Assembly: GCF_030272615.1 (NCBI RefSeq)
Contig: NC_081412.1
Coordinates: 667,474,352 to 667,538,351, forward strand
Length of the DNA: 64,000 nucleotides
DNA from: Cryptomeria japonica
Lineage: Eukaryota > Streptophyta > Pinopsida > Cupressales > Cupressaceae
Direction of reading: 5' to 3'
In this document: positions 24,904 to 36,173 of the stretch, piece by piece
Numbering within the stretch: position 1 is the first letter of the stretch
Layout: the number at the start of each line of letters is the position of its first letter
Made by a program: the position numbers and the translations under genes
Notes under the pieces: model-generated
Told to the model about the DNA's origin: nothing
Databases searched by the model: none
Seen by the model: only the letters and a program-made list of their open reading frames with translations

Positions 24904-25320
24904 GTTTTAACCCTAAACCTAACCCTAAAGCAAACTAAGCCTACCCCCAACACTAAACCAAATTGAACTTGAATCCTAATTCATCAATGACATTAACTCT
25001 AATCATAATCCTAATTGATTTGTAATATTTCTTGAACCCTAATGGTAACCATAATCAATAATTATAACTGAATTATAATAAAGTAATCTAGCTATATCCC
25101 TAATCGAACATGAACTAAACACTTATCCTAACTCTAATTCTAACCCTAACCAAACCCTAACCCTAATAGTAAAGTAAATTGAGCCTTAAGAGCAAAGAAA
25201 ATTGATCCCCAACCTTAAAAATACTTGAACACTAAACCAAATCAAACCCTAATTGTAAACCTAAACCAAATTGTAGCTTATGCCTAATAGTAAACTAAAT
25301 TATACCCTAACCCTAATAAA
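24904..25320. repeat. Degenerate telomere-like CCCTAA/CCTAAA tract
   Basis: The words 'aaccctaa', 'aaacctaaccctaaag', 'ctaaccctaaccaaacccta' and 'cctaatagtaaactaaatt' recur over about 400 bases on the same strand, mixed with A/T-rich variants. This resembles a decayed interstitial array of the plant telomere unit CCCTAAA. It directly abuts the left end of Copia B. Confidence 0.65.
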
Positions 25321-25341
25321 ACCAAATTAAACTCAGGCATA

Positions 25342-26547
25342 TGTTAGGATAATCGGTGGACAACTGATAGGGGGGTGAATCAGTTGTCAACAGATTATAA
25401 AACTTTAAGCACACAAAACCTTTTATCGGAATGCATAAACCAAACACCGGAATAGCAGATATAACAATTAAGCACAAACATAAATCACATAACAATTACC
25501 AACCATCCATAACACATAACACCAAGATTTGTACGTGGAAAACCTGGTAAAGGGAAAAACCATGGTGGGAGTCCTACCCACAGTCAGATAATATGTCTAC
25601 AACAAGTATGTGATTACAATAAGAGGGTCTACACATGCAGGAAGGCACACTGCCTAGAGCGCATTGCTCATCACTAAAGGAGTCTTACTAACTACAAAGA
25701 AATCCAGACTACAATCCGGAAAGATGAGTGAACTGCAAGAATAAAATCTCCTATGCTTGAGTACAATTTCGGTTAAGCTCAATACCAGAGGTCTTAAACC
25801 TCTTACACAAACCCAATTCAATCACCTATGATCGACCAAAACCTCTACATATGATTATAACTTTATCCGCACACAGATAACCCCATAACCCACATATATG
25901 ATCTACAAAGAGATCTTACATCAAATTTATACCAACCTGGGACCTAAACAATTAGGTCGGCCACCTAAAAGATAATACAATAAATCTATTACATAATCCT
26001 ACAAACCAATGATAAACTAAGTCGGCCTAAGACTGAAACAACATTATCCAATTGATAAATCCAATCGGTGATGCATCGGGAGCAACAACCAGCACGTTAC
26101 ATAAACCGGTCCATAACCTAGCAGAAAAGCACTAGACCCAAAATAGGTCACCATAATCCAAATGGAACACCATGATCAACTAGAACATGAACATGATAAC
26201 CATTAGCACCCTGATAACCTTCTAGAAGCCGCATCAACACCACTTATCGAATTCATCAAAAGATGTTCATCAAAGTGCTGCCGATAAAACCCTTATACCA
26301 GTGACCAGAGGGCTTACTAGAACATATGATAGCATCTGGATCATCAAATTCTGAACCAACTGAATGTGATACACATCAGGAACACATGAATAACCAATCA
26401 AAACAAATTCCAACAACTGGAACAAACTTGAGACAAATCTCATAATCAACATCATAAACCAACCACTCTACCAAAATCCGGTAGACAACAAAACAGCTAG
26501 TGTTGACATCAATACAACACATAATCAATTCCTCCAAATTGCCAACG
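25342..26547 (-). repeat. Copia B 3' LTR (1206 bp)
   Basis: It begins TGTTAGGATAAT on the plus strand and aligns with 46336-47558 throughout, for example 'tgaatcagttgtcaacaNat', 'cataacNccaagatttgta' and 'cacttatcgNattcatcaaa'. The inner end abuts the polypurine tract GGGGGAGAT (26548 onward). A GGGGGGTGAATCAG motif lies near the outer end at 25370-25384. Confidence 0.92.
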
Positions 26548-26704
26548 ATCTCCCCCTTTGGCATTGATGGAAAAACTAGATGTGAAAAACATCCAAGTTC
26601 CAAGAAATGCCAAACAAGTCTTCCCCAATGGAAGACATCCAACAAACTCTCCAAGATGATATGACAATTAAGTTCTAAACCAAAGACCAAACTCCCCCTG
26701 TGAA
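26548..26704 (-). other. Copia B 3' untranslated piece with polypurine tracts, cut off by Copia A
   Basis: This 157-bp fragment belongs to Copia B between the Copia A insertion and B's 3' LTR. On the element strand it has CCAAAGGGGGAGAT directly next to the LTR and a second GGGGGAGTT (plus 'aactccccctgtg', about 26689-26701). Its other half continues at 41879. Confidence 0.85.
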
Positions 26705-26709
26705 TGATA

Positions 26710-28227
26710 TGATAACTCAGTGATGAATGGATAGTACTAACCTGGTACTAAGAGGGGGGGGGGTGAATCAGTACAGACAAAAATACAGTCCTAAACCAGT
26801 TTGACAGTAGACACTTCAAATGATTGGCAAGCAGTGACACTGGTTTGAAATAGAGTGCAACCGGTAAAGCTAAGAATCATTGAGACAAGCATTGACCGGT
26901 TACTCACTTAGCTTTTCACTCAACTCAAGACTACACTACCATTTCAACCTTATGCATAAACAGGTAATCTATCATTAGATCATAATAACAACTAGTTCAA
27001 CATGTTTTATTGACAGGCATAAAACACAGAACCATCATATGCTTGACAGACAATAGGAAAACATCACAAGATAAAAGCATCACACATGACACACATATTT
27101 TTCATGTGGAAACCCAACTGGGAAAAACCACGGTGGGGATGAATACCCACAAGCTATTTTTGAACTCTTTAGAAGTCCGCCTTGTTAGGAGCCTTGCCCG
27201 GTTAGAGACATTACAATAGGTTCTGCTAGGAACCGATCCTATTAAAGATCACCCGGTTAAGGGATGGCTACAATACCCAGTTAAGGGTTAAACCCTGTTA
27301 AAGGTTACCTTGTTAGAGGATTTCAAGAACTCAATAGCTAAAGGATTTCAAACTCAATAGCTTTGAATTACCCTGTTAAAGGATTTACAGCAAGCTGGTT
27401 AAGGCTACCCTGTTAAGGGATTTTCCAACTGTTGAGGTGGTTAGAGATCAACAAGTATTACAATAATCTGGTAACAGCACTCAATGCCAATGTAGATCCA
27501 CTTAAGCTCCTCTTCACCTTCTGCACTTACACTCTGCAGGTATCACTTCTCTTCTTTTGGTCTGGCAAGAATCACGTATCCCTTCTCTTGGATACACACA
27601 CACAACTTTTGCCAACAACCTTAGAAAAAGACACAACATCGACCTTATAGGAGAATAGATAGGTCGGTAGCATAAACCCTAAACCCTAAACTTGTTAGGT
27701 TAAGGAATTCAAATGGTTCAATCCTGACCGTCGAGAACACTCCATTAATTGCAACAGTCTCGATCCAATCTCAAGACATTCTCCATCGTCCATTTTCACC
27801 GATTGCATGGCAGCTGATAACCCATCACACGTTATCACCATTTTACAGACTTCGCACATTCCCGAGGTAGATAGGAACAATCTCCTTCATGCAAGATCCT
27901 TCACGCGCATAAGGCTGATGTGGCAACATGATCTATTCTTCATTACAATGCTAACTCATCACACAATGTCACCGATTGAGCCACATAGGCTTGAAGCACT
28001 TCAACTCGAAACCCTGAAGTTGAGACTACCAACTGGTAGTCATACAATGCTTCCATGTGTCGGTTCCCATAACCATATGCCGGTTCACCTTGAACAAGCA
28101 CACTGCTTCACTTTGGCACACATGCCAATTCATAGTGTTATGCTGGTTCTCACATCTTCAGCATATTGACATCAATGACAACATACAATGTCATTATGTC
28201 CTCATACCGGTTCACATAATGCCAACA
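26710..28227 (-). repeat. Copia A 3' LTR (1518 bp)
   Basis: It starts TGATAACTC (one G shorter than TGGATAACTC in the partner) and ends GCCAACA. It contains a G-run with GGTGAATCAG near 26754-26770, an array of CCNGTTAAGG-like words at 27180-27430, and a double telobox at 27674-27690. Confidence 0.95.
27646..27690 (-). promoter_or_regulatory. Copia A LTR promoter module (telobox, ACCGAC, TATA)
   Basis: Read on the element strand: a double telobox (AAACCCTAAACCCTAAA on plus, 27674-27690), then GCTACCGACC (ACCGAC matches the RCCGAC DRE/CRT core), then CTATAAGG as a candidate TATA box at about 27653-27646. The same order is seen in the partner LTR (telobox 41320-41336) and in Copia C. The activity is inferred from motif order only. 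Confidence 0.5.
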
Positions 28228-28435
28228 ATCTCCCTCTTTGGCATTGATGACAATATACAAAGATATCTCTCCACTTCACATCTTCTCCCCCTTTGACAAC
28301 AATGCCAAAGTGGAGGCACAAGATTCCTTGTTCCATTATGCTGCTCCCCCTGAGGAGTAGCATCCTTCAACACATCAATCCAAAATAAATTTGACTATGC
28401 AATACCTAACTAATGTGGAGCATATGCTTTTAGTT
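28228..28435 (-). promoter_or_regulatory. Copia A polypurine-tract array before 3' LTR
   Basis: On the element strand there are three purine tracts: GAGGGAGAT abutting the LTR (28228-28240), AAAGGGGGAGAAG (plus 'cttctccccctttga', about 28281-28296), and CAGGGGGAGCAG (plus 'ctgctccccctgagg', about 28341-28356). The LTR-adjacent one is the primer for plus-strand synthesis. Multiple tracts are known from Sireviruses. Confidence 0.75.
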
Positions 28436-28993
28436 TACCTCCTGAAGGGGCAACACCCCTAATTCACCTCTTAAGTACATAAATGTAGTCTTTGGGAGAG
28501 GCTTGGTGAATATGTCTACTAACTGCTCCTTACTGGAAACATGTTCCAGTGCAATCTCTTTGTTCTGAACCTTTTCCCTTAAGAAATTATACTTAAGCTC
28601 AAAGTGCTTGGTTCAAGAATGTAAAACCGGATTCTTGGAGATATTAATTGCACTAGTATTGTCACAAAATATACTTACCGGTTCAGATACAGGAACTTTG
28701 AAGCCATTTAATACACGCTTCATCCAAATTGTCTAAGTGTAGTTCATGAAAGCTGCAACATACTCTGCTTCTGCTGTAGACTGAGAGATACAACTCTGCT
28801 TCTTACTCATCCATGAGACTAGTCTACCACCAAGAAAGAATGCACCACCGGTTGTGCTTTTCTGGTCATCTATGTTGCTTGCCCAATCAACATCTGTGTA
28901 TACTTTCAAGTTGAAATCCTTGCTATAAGGATACCACAATCCATAGTCAACAGTTCCCTTCAGATACCTAAGAATCCGCTTCACTGCAACCAA
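28436..28993 (-). pseudogene. Copia A RNase H and C-terminus of Pol
   Basis: The piece 28993-28733 reads the copia RNase H block: VAVKRILRYLKGTVDYGLWY, TDVDWA with the first catalytic Asp, GAFFLGGRLVSW, and STAEAEYVA with the catalytic Glu. After a TAG it continues with a CDNTSAI-type motif and the usual copia end VDIFTKPLPKTTF near 28500. It lies downstream of RT on the minus strand and ends just before the polypurine tracts. The catalytic residues are present but the frame is interrupted. Confidence 0.9.
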
Positions 28994-29014
28994 GTGAGAA
29001 TCTCTTGAGCCTTT

Positions 29015-29869
29015 CTAGAATCTTGTAGTAATACCAACTACATGTGCAATATCCGGTCTGCTATGCACTACATAATGCAACTTACCAAGCATTGATCGGT
29101 ATTCCTTCTCATCAACCAATTCTGAGTCATCTTCTTTAGATAGTTTACAACCGGTCACCATCGGAGTACCAACCGGTTTGCTATCTTCCATGCCAAAGGT
29201 CTTCAACACCTCTTTGACATACTTGGACTGAGTGATAAAGATTCCATCCTTCATCTACTGGATCTGCAGTCCAATCAAGAATTTAATCTCCCCTATGAGT
29301 GACATTTCAAACTCTTTCTTCATCTCATTTGCAAACTCATGACTCATCTTGTCATCTCCACCAAAGATAATGTCATCAACAAATACCTCATAGATCAGGA
29401 TCTAATCTCCTTTAGACTTCAAGTAGATATTACTATCTTCACTTGTTCACTCAAATCCAATCTTCACTAGATGAGAATGCAGACGTTCATACCATGCCCT
29501 AGGTGCTTGATTTAGTCCATATAAGGCTTTATGTAGCATACATACCATGTCACCATCTTCAGATAGGGCGAACCCATCTGGCTGCTCAATATACACCTCC
29601 TCTTCAAGTACACCATTTAGGAATGCAGATTTTACATCCATTTGATATACTTTGAAACCTTTAAAAGTTGCATATGCAAGAAGCATACAGACTCCTTCCA
29701 ATCTGGCTATAGGAGAAAAGGTTTCTCCATAGTCTTCTCCTTCTTCTTGAGCACATCCTTTGCACACTAATCTGGCTTTGTTCGTAATCACTATGCCATC
29801 CTCATTCAGCTTATTTCTGAAAACCCATTTAGTACCAATGACATTTTTGTGCTCCGGTTTGGCTACCAA
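29015..29869 (-). pseudogene. Copia A reverse transcriptase
   Basis: The frame 29869-29447 begins at the conserved [17 protein letters not shown] and includes [33 protein letters not shown] and ALYGLNQAPRAWYERL. The active-site motif FVDD is intact at 29383-29372. Stops are at 29449-29447 (Trp to TGA in the GFEW position), 29404-29402 (GDQ to GD-stop) and 29257-29255 (QIQQ to QIQ-stop). The frame 29254-29015 carries QSKYVKEVLKTFGMEDSKPV and SRPDIAH. RT copies the element RNA into DNA in virus-like particles. This copy cannot make a full enzyme. Confidence 0.93.
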
Positions 29870-30276
29870 AGACCATGTACCATTTTTCTCTATCTGGTCA
29901 AGTTCCTCTTCCAGTGCCTTGATCCAGTCTTCATCCTTATGGCTAAAATTCAGAGATCATACAAGAGTTTTCTCTGACCTATCTTCTTGTAAGGATTCCT
30001 ACATCCTTCTCCTATGATCTGCTTAGGATCATGATTCAGCTTGACATACCGAGGAATGGTCTTGATAGATTCCTCTTGCTTTTCTTCTTCATCCTCATCT
30101 CCATCAACATCAGCATCTACATTTTCTGGTGTAGGAAGATTGTTAGTAGTACTCGGTTGGCTGTCAACCGGTTCCTAGAAGATTGCAACCGGTTCGTTCA
30201 CCACTTGCTCACTACTAGTTTCCTCAGTTTTCTCAGAGGTTTCATCAACTCTTACATTGATGCTTTCCATAATTCT

Positions 30277-31236
30277 CTAAGTCCTATTGTTGAAACACTT
30301 GAGAGCTTTGCTCTTGGTGGAATATCCTAGGAATATTCCCTTATCACATTTCGCATCAAATTTGCTCTGGTGTTCACTCCTCTTGATGTAATATTTACTA
30401 CCAAACACTCTAAAGTAGTTGACCACAGGTGTCTTACCAGTCCAATACTCATAAGGAGTTTTATCCTTACCTTTCTTGATGAGTACCCGGTTCATTGTGT
30501 AGACTGCAGTGCTCACCACTTCTCTCCAAAAGGTGTGAGCTATTTCTCCTTGAATCAACATGGTTCTAGCTGCTTCAACCACAATCTGGTTATTCCTCTC
30601 TGCTAGGCCATTCTGTTGTGGAGTCCAAGGGGTAGACAATTGCCTCTTGATACCATGTTCTTCATAGTACTTGTTGAATTCACTGGAAGTGAATTCCCCT
30701 TATTGATCAGTTCTCAGGCACTTGATCCTTTTATCGCTTTCCTTCTCCACTAATGCTCTGAAAGCTTTGAACTTTACAAAGGCTTCTGACTTGTCTTTCA
30801 AGAATGTGACCCACATCATTCCTGAGAAGTCATCAGTGAGAATCATGAAGTACCTATCACCCTGCACACTTCTAGTTTTCATAGGACCACACAAGTCAGT
30901 ATGCACAAGATCAAGCAAGTTCTCAGCAGTGAAATATTTACCTTTAAAGGTTGAGGAAGACATTTTCCCCAATTGACACTCTCTACACAAGGTATTATCC
31001 GGTTTGCTTAGCACCGACAACCCTCTAACTACCTTGATCTTACTAGCCTTCACAATGTTATCAAAGTTTACATGGCAGAGTCTCCTATGCCATATCCAGC
31101 TATCATCAAATTTAGCCATAAGACATGTACTTATATTTGCATTCAGCTTAAATAGGTTGCCTTTGGTTTGCATGCCGGTGGCCACCAATTCACAATTCTT
31201 TCCTTTGATTCTGCAAACTCCATTCTTGAATTTCAA
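30277..31236 (-). pseudogene. Copia A integrase
   Basis: The frame 31236-30700 carries the HHCC zinc domain (HRRLCHVNFD, CRECQLGKM) and catalytic Asp residues in VHTDLCGP and LRTDQ. A TAA follows directly. The frame 30639-30277 continues with TPQQNGLAERNNQ, which supplies the catalytic Glu, and the conserved C-terminal GIFLGYSTKSKALKCFN. The DDE triad is therefore present but split by a stop. Integrase inserts the cDNA into the genome. It precedes RT in the polyprotein, as in copia elements. Confidence 0.92.
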
Positions 31237-31268
31237 AGTGAGGCCATTATCATTCAGCTGGGTAACAC

Positions 31269-31902
31269 TCAGAAGGTTGTGTCTAAGACCATCAACCCAA
31301 TAACATTGTCAGCACTACTCTTTCCATTTAGAGAGATGGACCCTTTGCCTTTCGCCATGCATGGTGCATCATTGCCAAAGTGAACCACACCACCATCATA
31401 CTCCTCCAATGATAGAAACTTGCTCTGGTAACTAGTCATATGGTGAGAACGGCCACTGTCAATTATCCACTCATTAGAATTATCAAACCGGGAGACAAGA
31501 GCCTTCTTGTCTGACACATCTTCCTTGACAGCAACAAACACAATATCTTCATTTTCTTCATCCTCCGATTCTTCATCTGTGAAACCTTCATCAACTGCCA
31601 CAAAACAGTTTCTCCAGTTTCCTCCTTTGAATTTCTTGAACCTTTCTGGTTTGTCCTTGTTGTCACCATTAGGATAGTTTACAGCAATATGTCCTATTCG
31701 GTTACAAGAAAAGCATTTCAAAGGAAGCTTACCTCTGTATTTATCGGTTCCTTTTGGAAGTTTCCTGGAAAGGAGAGCTTCAAATGCCATCAGAATCTCC
31801 TCATCATCCATTTCTCTACCCTGTCTTGGTTCACCACTAGTGCTAGCTTCTTTTCCTTTTCTGGATGGTACTGCAGAAGCTTTAAAAGGTAATTCAGTCT
31901 TT
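31269..31902 (-). pseudogene. Copia A gag C-terminus and protease (distal to gypsy insertion)
   Basis: The frame 31811-31269 holds the zinc knuckle CFSCNRIGHIAVNY, where the fourth ligand Cys is Tyr (codon 31676-31674, TGT to TAT), then an acidic stretch with DEESEDEENED, and the aspartic protease motif WIIDSGRSHHMT with the DSG intact. The piece runs into the TSD of gypsy G at 31903, and the other half of gag lies at 39684 and beyond. The family's usual motif has Cys after DSG, and here it is Arg. Confidence 0.9.
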
Positions 31903-31907
31903 TGAAC
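31903..31907. repeat. Target-site duplication of gypsy G (TGAAC), left copy
   Basis: TGAAC precedes the LTR start at 31908, and the identical TGAAC follows the LTR end at 39684-39688. Removing the element and one copy rejoins Copia A gag. Confidence 0.95.
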
Positions 31908-33485
31908 TGATGGGAAAGGGTATGGGATAGACTAGCCTTGTCTATGCTCTTGGACCCTTTCCTTGGATCACCAGGTGTTCTAACCACACCCTAGGGTCTC
32001 TAGGACTCCCCCTGCTAGTGGAATCCCCTAACCTTGCCCAATCCACCCACCAACAAGTGGAAAAGCTACCCCTAAGGTCTCACCTACTCATGAGATTCAA
32101 GAAACCCTTACTTAGGCCAATAAGGGCTAGGCTTGTTCCACACCTTCCAAGGTCTTAGCAAGGATAGGTCAGGTTTCTAACAAGGTTTTTCCACCCATCC
32201 ATGTGCCCCCAAGAGGTCTCAAGATTTCAACCCCTTACTGATTTCACTGTTTTGTGTTTTTGCCTACAAAATAGGGCTTCAAGGATTTTGACCAATTAGG
32301 CCTCCTACCCAGTCCTTTAGGGCTCCCTCTCACAAATGATGTACTTTCTTGTGAAACTTCCTAAAAGACCTACTATTCATTTGGCAAGGACTCAAGGATT
32401 TTCCAGGTTTTAGGCCTCCAAGTGTCCGTACACTGCTCTAAGTGGATTTTAAGGTTTTTAAGGGTTTTTAGGCCTGCCAGGGACACAGTGCAGGTTTGCT
32501 GCTCTTGCCACCTTTTTTGGATTTGTGAAAGCTCCTCCTTCACACAAATGATGCTTCACTCACCCCTCTACAACTCCTCCAAAGGGTGCCTTCTTCTCTG
32601 TCCTTCCTTGCTCTCCAAGACCTCTGCAACTTGACCCTTCCTAGTCGGGCATTGTCCAGTCTCGCCTAGGAGTGGGTCCTTATATGGCCTCCTTGCATTT
32701 TCAAGGGCCCTGCTTGCATTGAACTATGGTATAGGGTTTTTACTCTCATTCCCCATGGTTTCATGGTGATTCCACAATGGGGAATGGAGTTATGAGCCCA
32801 TTTATTCAAACCAGTCCAAAACTGGACAAAGAGAATGCAAATTACAAACTATTTACAAACACACTTCACTTACAAACCAAAACCTAATTTAATTTCTCAA
32901 AATGAAAGTGAACACACCATACAAGACACTCCACATAGTTTGGCATGGAAATCAATCCATTAATGATCTTTCTTTACTCCATTTGTGTCGACTGGCAACA
33001 AAAATTGCAGTCACAGTCAATTAGTTTGCTTGTGTCGTACAACATCTGACATCCAACCCATTAACTTAGGGTTTTCAAATACTTATACTACCCTCTCCTC
33101 AGTCTGTGTGCCCATATTAGGGTTGTTCATGCCAAACTAAGAATTTTGGCCACTAGGTGAAAAAGTTGCTTGACAACTTTTTAAAGTTGTCATGCAACTT
33201 TTGAGCAACTTTCCCAATGTTGCTTTTCTTGACTCCTAGACCCACATTGGGCCAACCTAAGGACACTACCATGCTATGAAGGACCCCTAAACACCTCAAA
33301 GGCACACATACCCTCTATTTTCAAGAAAATCTCAATCTTGACTTATGACCCTAAGACCTCAACTAGGACCCTAACTAGGACCCATGAGCACATAGCTCTT
33401 ATTCTATATAGAATGGCTTCACTGAGAAGAAAAAGCACAAACAAAAACAAATGGTGGGAGCCCTTTGAAGGGTGCTCCTACACCA
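31908..33485 (-). repeat. Gypsy G 3' LTR (1578 bp)
   Basis: It starts TGATGGGAAAGG and ends CTACACCA, and aligns along its length with 38100-39683. A near-perfect palindrome, AAAAGTTGCTTGACAACTTT with its reverse complement, sits at 33161-33202. Confidence 0.95.
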
Positions 33486-33499
33486 TACTCCCCCTCTGC
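33486..33499 (-). promoter_or_regulatory. Gypsy G polypurine tract
   Basis: On the element strand GCAGAGGGGGAGTA lies directly before the 3' LTR start TGGTGTAGG. It is the expected primer for plus-strand DNA. Confidence 0.85.
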
Positions 33500-33505
33500 A
33501 ACAAA

Positions 33506-33715
33506 CTAAAAAATTAGGGGAGTGAGAAGAGCCAGATCAATGCCAAGCTTCTTGAACTTGCTCTCCTCCACCCAAGTAGCTTCAGATACAGGTTGGCCTG
33601 CCCATTTCACTAAGTGCTCCTTGTAGACTTGGTGTCTAGTAGACTTCTTCACCCTTGACTCCAAAATCTCCTCTGCTATAGGCTCCTTCACTTGAGGTAA
33701 GGCATTCACATCCAA
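33506..33715 (-). pseudogene. Gypsy G chromodomain at Pol C-terminus
   Basis: This 69-codon frame contains AEEILESRVKK...YKEHLVKWAGQP...EATWVEESKF, the layout of a chromodomain (hydrophobic core, VKW, EATWE). In chromoviruses this domain follows integrase and directs insertion to marked chromatin. It ends just before the polypurine tract. A stop near 33750 separates it from integrase. Confidence 0.85.
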
Positions 33716-33745
33716 GTCTTGTAGTACCTTGGCTTGGTTCTCAGT

Positions 33746-34835
33746 CTACCCTTCTATCTCACCCTTGTACATGATCAGGTCAGCAACATTGAAGACTGGT
33801 GAAATGGCTAAGTCTGAACGAAGTTCAACCTTATAGGCATTCTCACCATATTTTTCTAGAATTATACAAGGCCCTACCCTCTTCATTTGCAGTTTGGTAG
33901 GCTTACCACTTTGCATCCTAGCTTTGCTCAAATGGACCATCACAAAGTCACCCACCTTGAACTGAACCTCTCTCCCTTTCTCATCCATTTTGGCTTTTAG
34001 TTTTTGAGTGGATTCAAGGATGGCTTTCTTGACTTGCTCTTGAACTTCCTTGATGGTTTGAGTGAAGTCCTCTGCTTGCCCACTCTTCATCTCCATGGAA
34101 CCAAGTTCCTTGACTTCACACATTCCTCTTGGATGTCTACCATAGATAGCCTCAAAAGGACTTCTTCCAGTGGTCCTATTTACACTGTCATTATGCATAC
34201 TCTTCTTGAGGTATGATTAGGTTCGATGTCTGTCCATACTCCTTAGTTAAACACCTCAACAGGTTGCCTAACACCCTATTGATGACTTCAGTTTGACCAT
34301 CAATTTGTGGATGGTAAGCTTAGCTAAATGAGAGTTTAGTTCCAAGTCTTCTCCACAATGTTTGCCAAAAATGGCCCATGAAATTGTTGTCCCTGTCTGA
34401 AACAAGGCTTAAAGGGAGTCCATGAATCCTCACAATCTCCTTAAAGAAGAGATGTGCAACATAGCTAGCATCATGTGTAGTTTTACATGGAATGAAATGG
34501 CTCATCTTGGAAAATCTATCTACTACCACATAGATGTTGTCCATACTTGTCTTTGTCTTGGGTATTCCTACTACAAAGTCCATGCTTATACATTCCCAAG
34601 GCCTATTTGTGACTGGTAATGGTTGATAGAGACCAACATTGCTTGATCCTCCTTTTTCTCTTTGACACACACCACATTGCTCCACATACCTCTTAACATC
34701 TCTTGGCAACTTGGGCCAATGGTAGTACCTCTGTACTAAATCCAAGGTTTTTTTGACTCCAAAGTGTGCACTTAAACTGCCATTGTGTTTCTCTTGGATG
34801 AGGTTTTCCCTCATGGATCCTCTTGGCACACACAA
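33746..34835 (-). pseudogene. Gypsy G integrase
   Basis: The frame 34835-34320 has the zinc-binding part (AHFGVKKTLDLVQRYYHWP, CGVCQREKG) and catalytic Asp residues in SMDFVVGIP and VSDRDNNF. After a TAA at about 34320 the next frame reads AYHPQIDGQTEVINR, giving the catalytic Glu. The frame 34198-33746 has the C-terminal part with GRSPFEAIYG and VGDFVMVHLSKARMQSGKP. All DDE residues can be found, but in three pieces. Integrase follows RNase H, the gypsy order. Confidence 0.92.
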
Positions 34836-34991
34836 CTAATTACCCTTGAACAAGAGACCATTTTGGAGAGTGTAATCTACATACTCACCATGGAAATGGT
34901 TCTCAAACTCCTTGCAAACCTTGTAAGCTGATGAGAAGTCTTCATCTCCTTCATAGAGGTCCTTGAAACCTTCTATTCCTATGCTCTGCAA

Positions 34992-36134
34992 CTATAGTTC
35001 TTGAACTGTCAACAACTTCCTACTTAATGCATCTGCCACCTTGTTGAGTTGCCCCTTCTTATGCTTGATGGTGAAGGTGAAGGATTGGAGGTATTCCATC
35101 CATTTTAAATGCTTGTTGCTAAGATTCTCTTGAGTGTTAATGTAACTCAATGCTTGGTTATTTGTGAACACCACAAATTCCTTTGGAAGTAGGTAATGCC
35201 TCCATTTTTTAAGAGACTGCACTAATGCATACAACTCTAGGTCATAGGCTAAGTACTTCTTCTTTGCTTCATTGAGCTTCTCACTGAAAAATGCCACAGG
35301 TCTTCCCTCTTGACTCAATACACCCCCTACTACAATTCCACTTGCATCACACTCCAAAGTGAATAGCTTATCAAAAGTAGGTAGGAGAAGGATAGGTTTT
35401 ATGGCTACTTCTTGCTTTAACAATTGAAATGCTTTGTCAGCCTGCTCAGTCCATTTAAACTTAGTTTTAAGGCCTCCTTTTATGGTGTCAAGGACTGGTG
35501 CACATATGCCACTAAAGTTCCTCACAAACTTCCTATAGAATTGGGCTAAACCATGGAAACTCCTAACTTCAGTCCCTGTTCTAGGTGCAGGCCAATTCAA
35601 GATTGGCTCCACTTTGCTTGGATCCATTTTCAAGGTTCCCTTAGACACCACAAATCCTAAGTAGACCAGCTCTTGCTTCAAGAAGTCACACTTCTCTAGG
35701 TTGATGGATAATTTATCCTCATGCAACCTCTCTAAGACTAACCTCAAATGCTCAAGGTGCTCCTCTTTGGTTCTACTATAGATGAGAATGTCATCTAGGT
35801 ATACCACCACAAATCTGCCTGTGAAATCCTTTAGCACCTCATTCATCAACCTCATGAAGGTTCTTGGGGTATTGGTGAGTCCGAATGGCATCACAAGCCA
35901 TTCATACAATCCTTCTATGGTCTTGAAAGCAGTCTTCCACTCATCTCCCTCCTTGATTCTAATCTGGTGATAACCACTTTTAAGATCCAACTTGGTAAAA
36001 TACATAGCACCTCCTAAACAGTCCATCAAATCCTCTATTCTAGGAATAGGAAACCTATACCTTATGGTGATCCTATTTATTTCCCTTGAGTCAGTGCAAA
36101 GTCTCCACTTGCCTCCCTTCTTTGATGCTAGCAC
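34992..36134 (-). pseudogene. Gypsy G reverse transcriptase and RNase H
   Basis: The open frame of 380 codons has RT motifs [41 protein letters not shown] and the active-site YLDD (35801-35790), then the connection region and RNase H: ECDASG (Asp), [19 protein letters not shown] (Glu), FTNNQAL and VADALSR. The usual RNase H motif is TDNQAL or TDHKSL. Here that Asp is Asn (codon 35162-35160, GAT to AAT), which should impair RNase H. The NAPATF motif of family members is NTPRTF. The frame itself is uninterrupted, the longest intact transposon frame in the window. Confidence 0.95.
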
Positions 36135-36173
36135 TACTGGGACTGCACATGGGCTGATGCTCTTCTTAATCAG

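Noticed and set aside
27010-28296. Frames of 69, 72 and 120 codons repeated at 40656-41815
   Set aside because: They lie inside the two LTRs of Copia A. Their conservation reflects LTR identity, not a protein gene.
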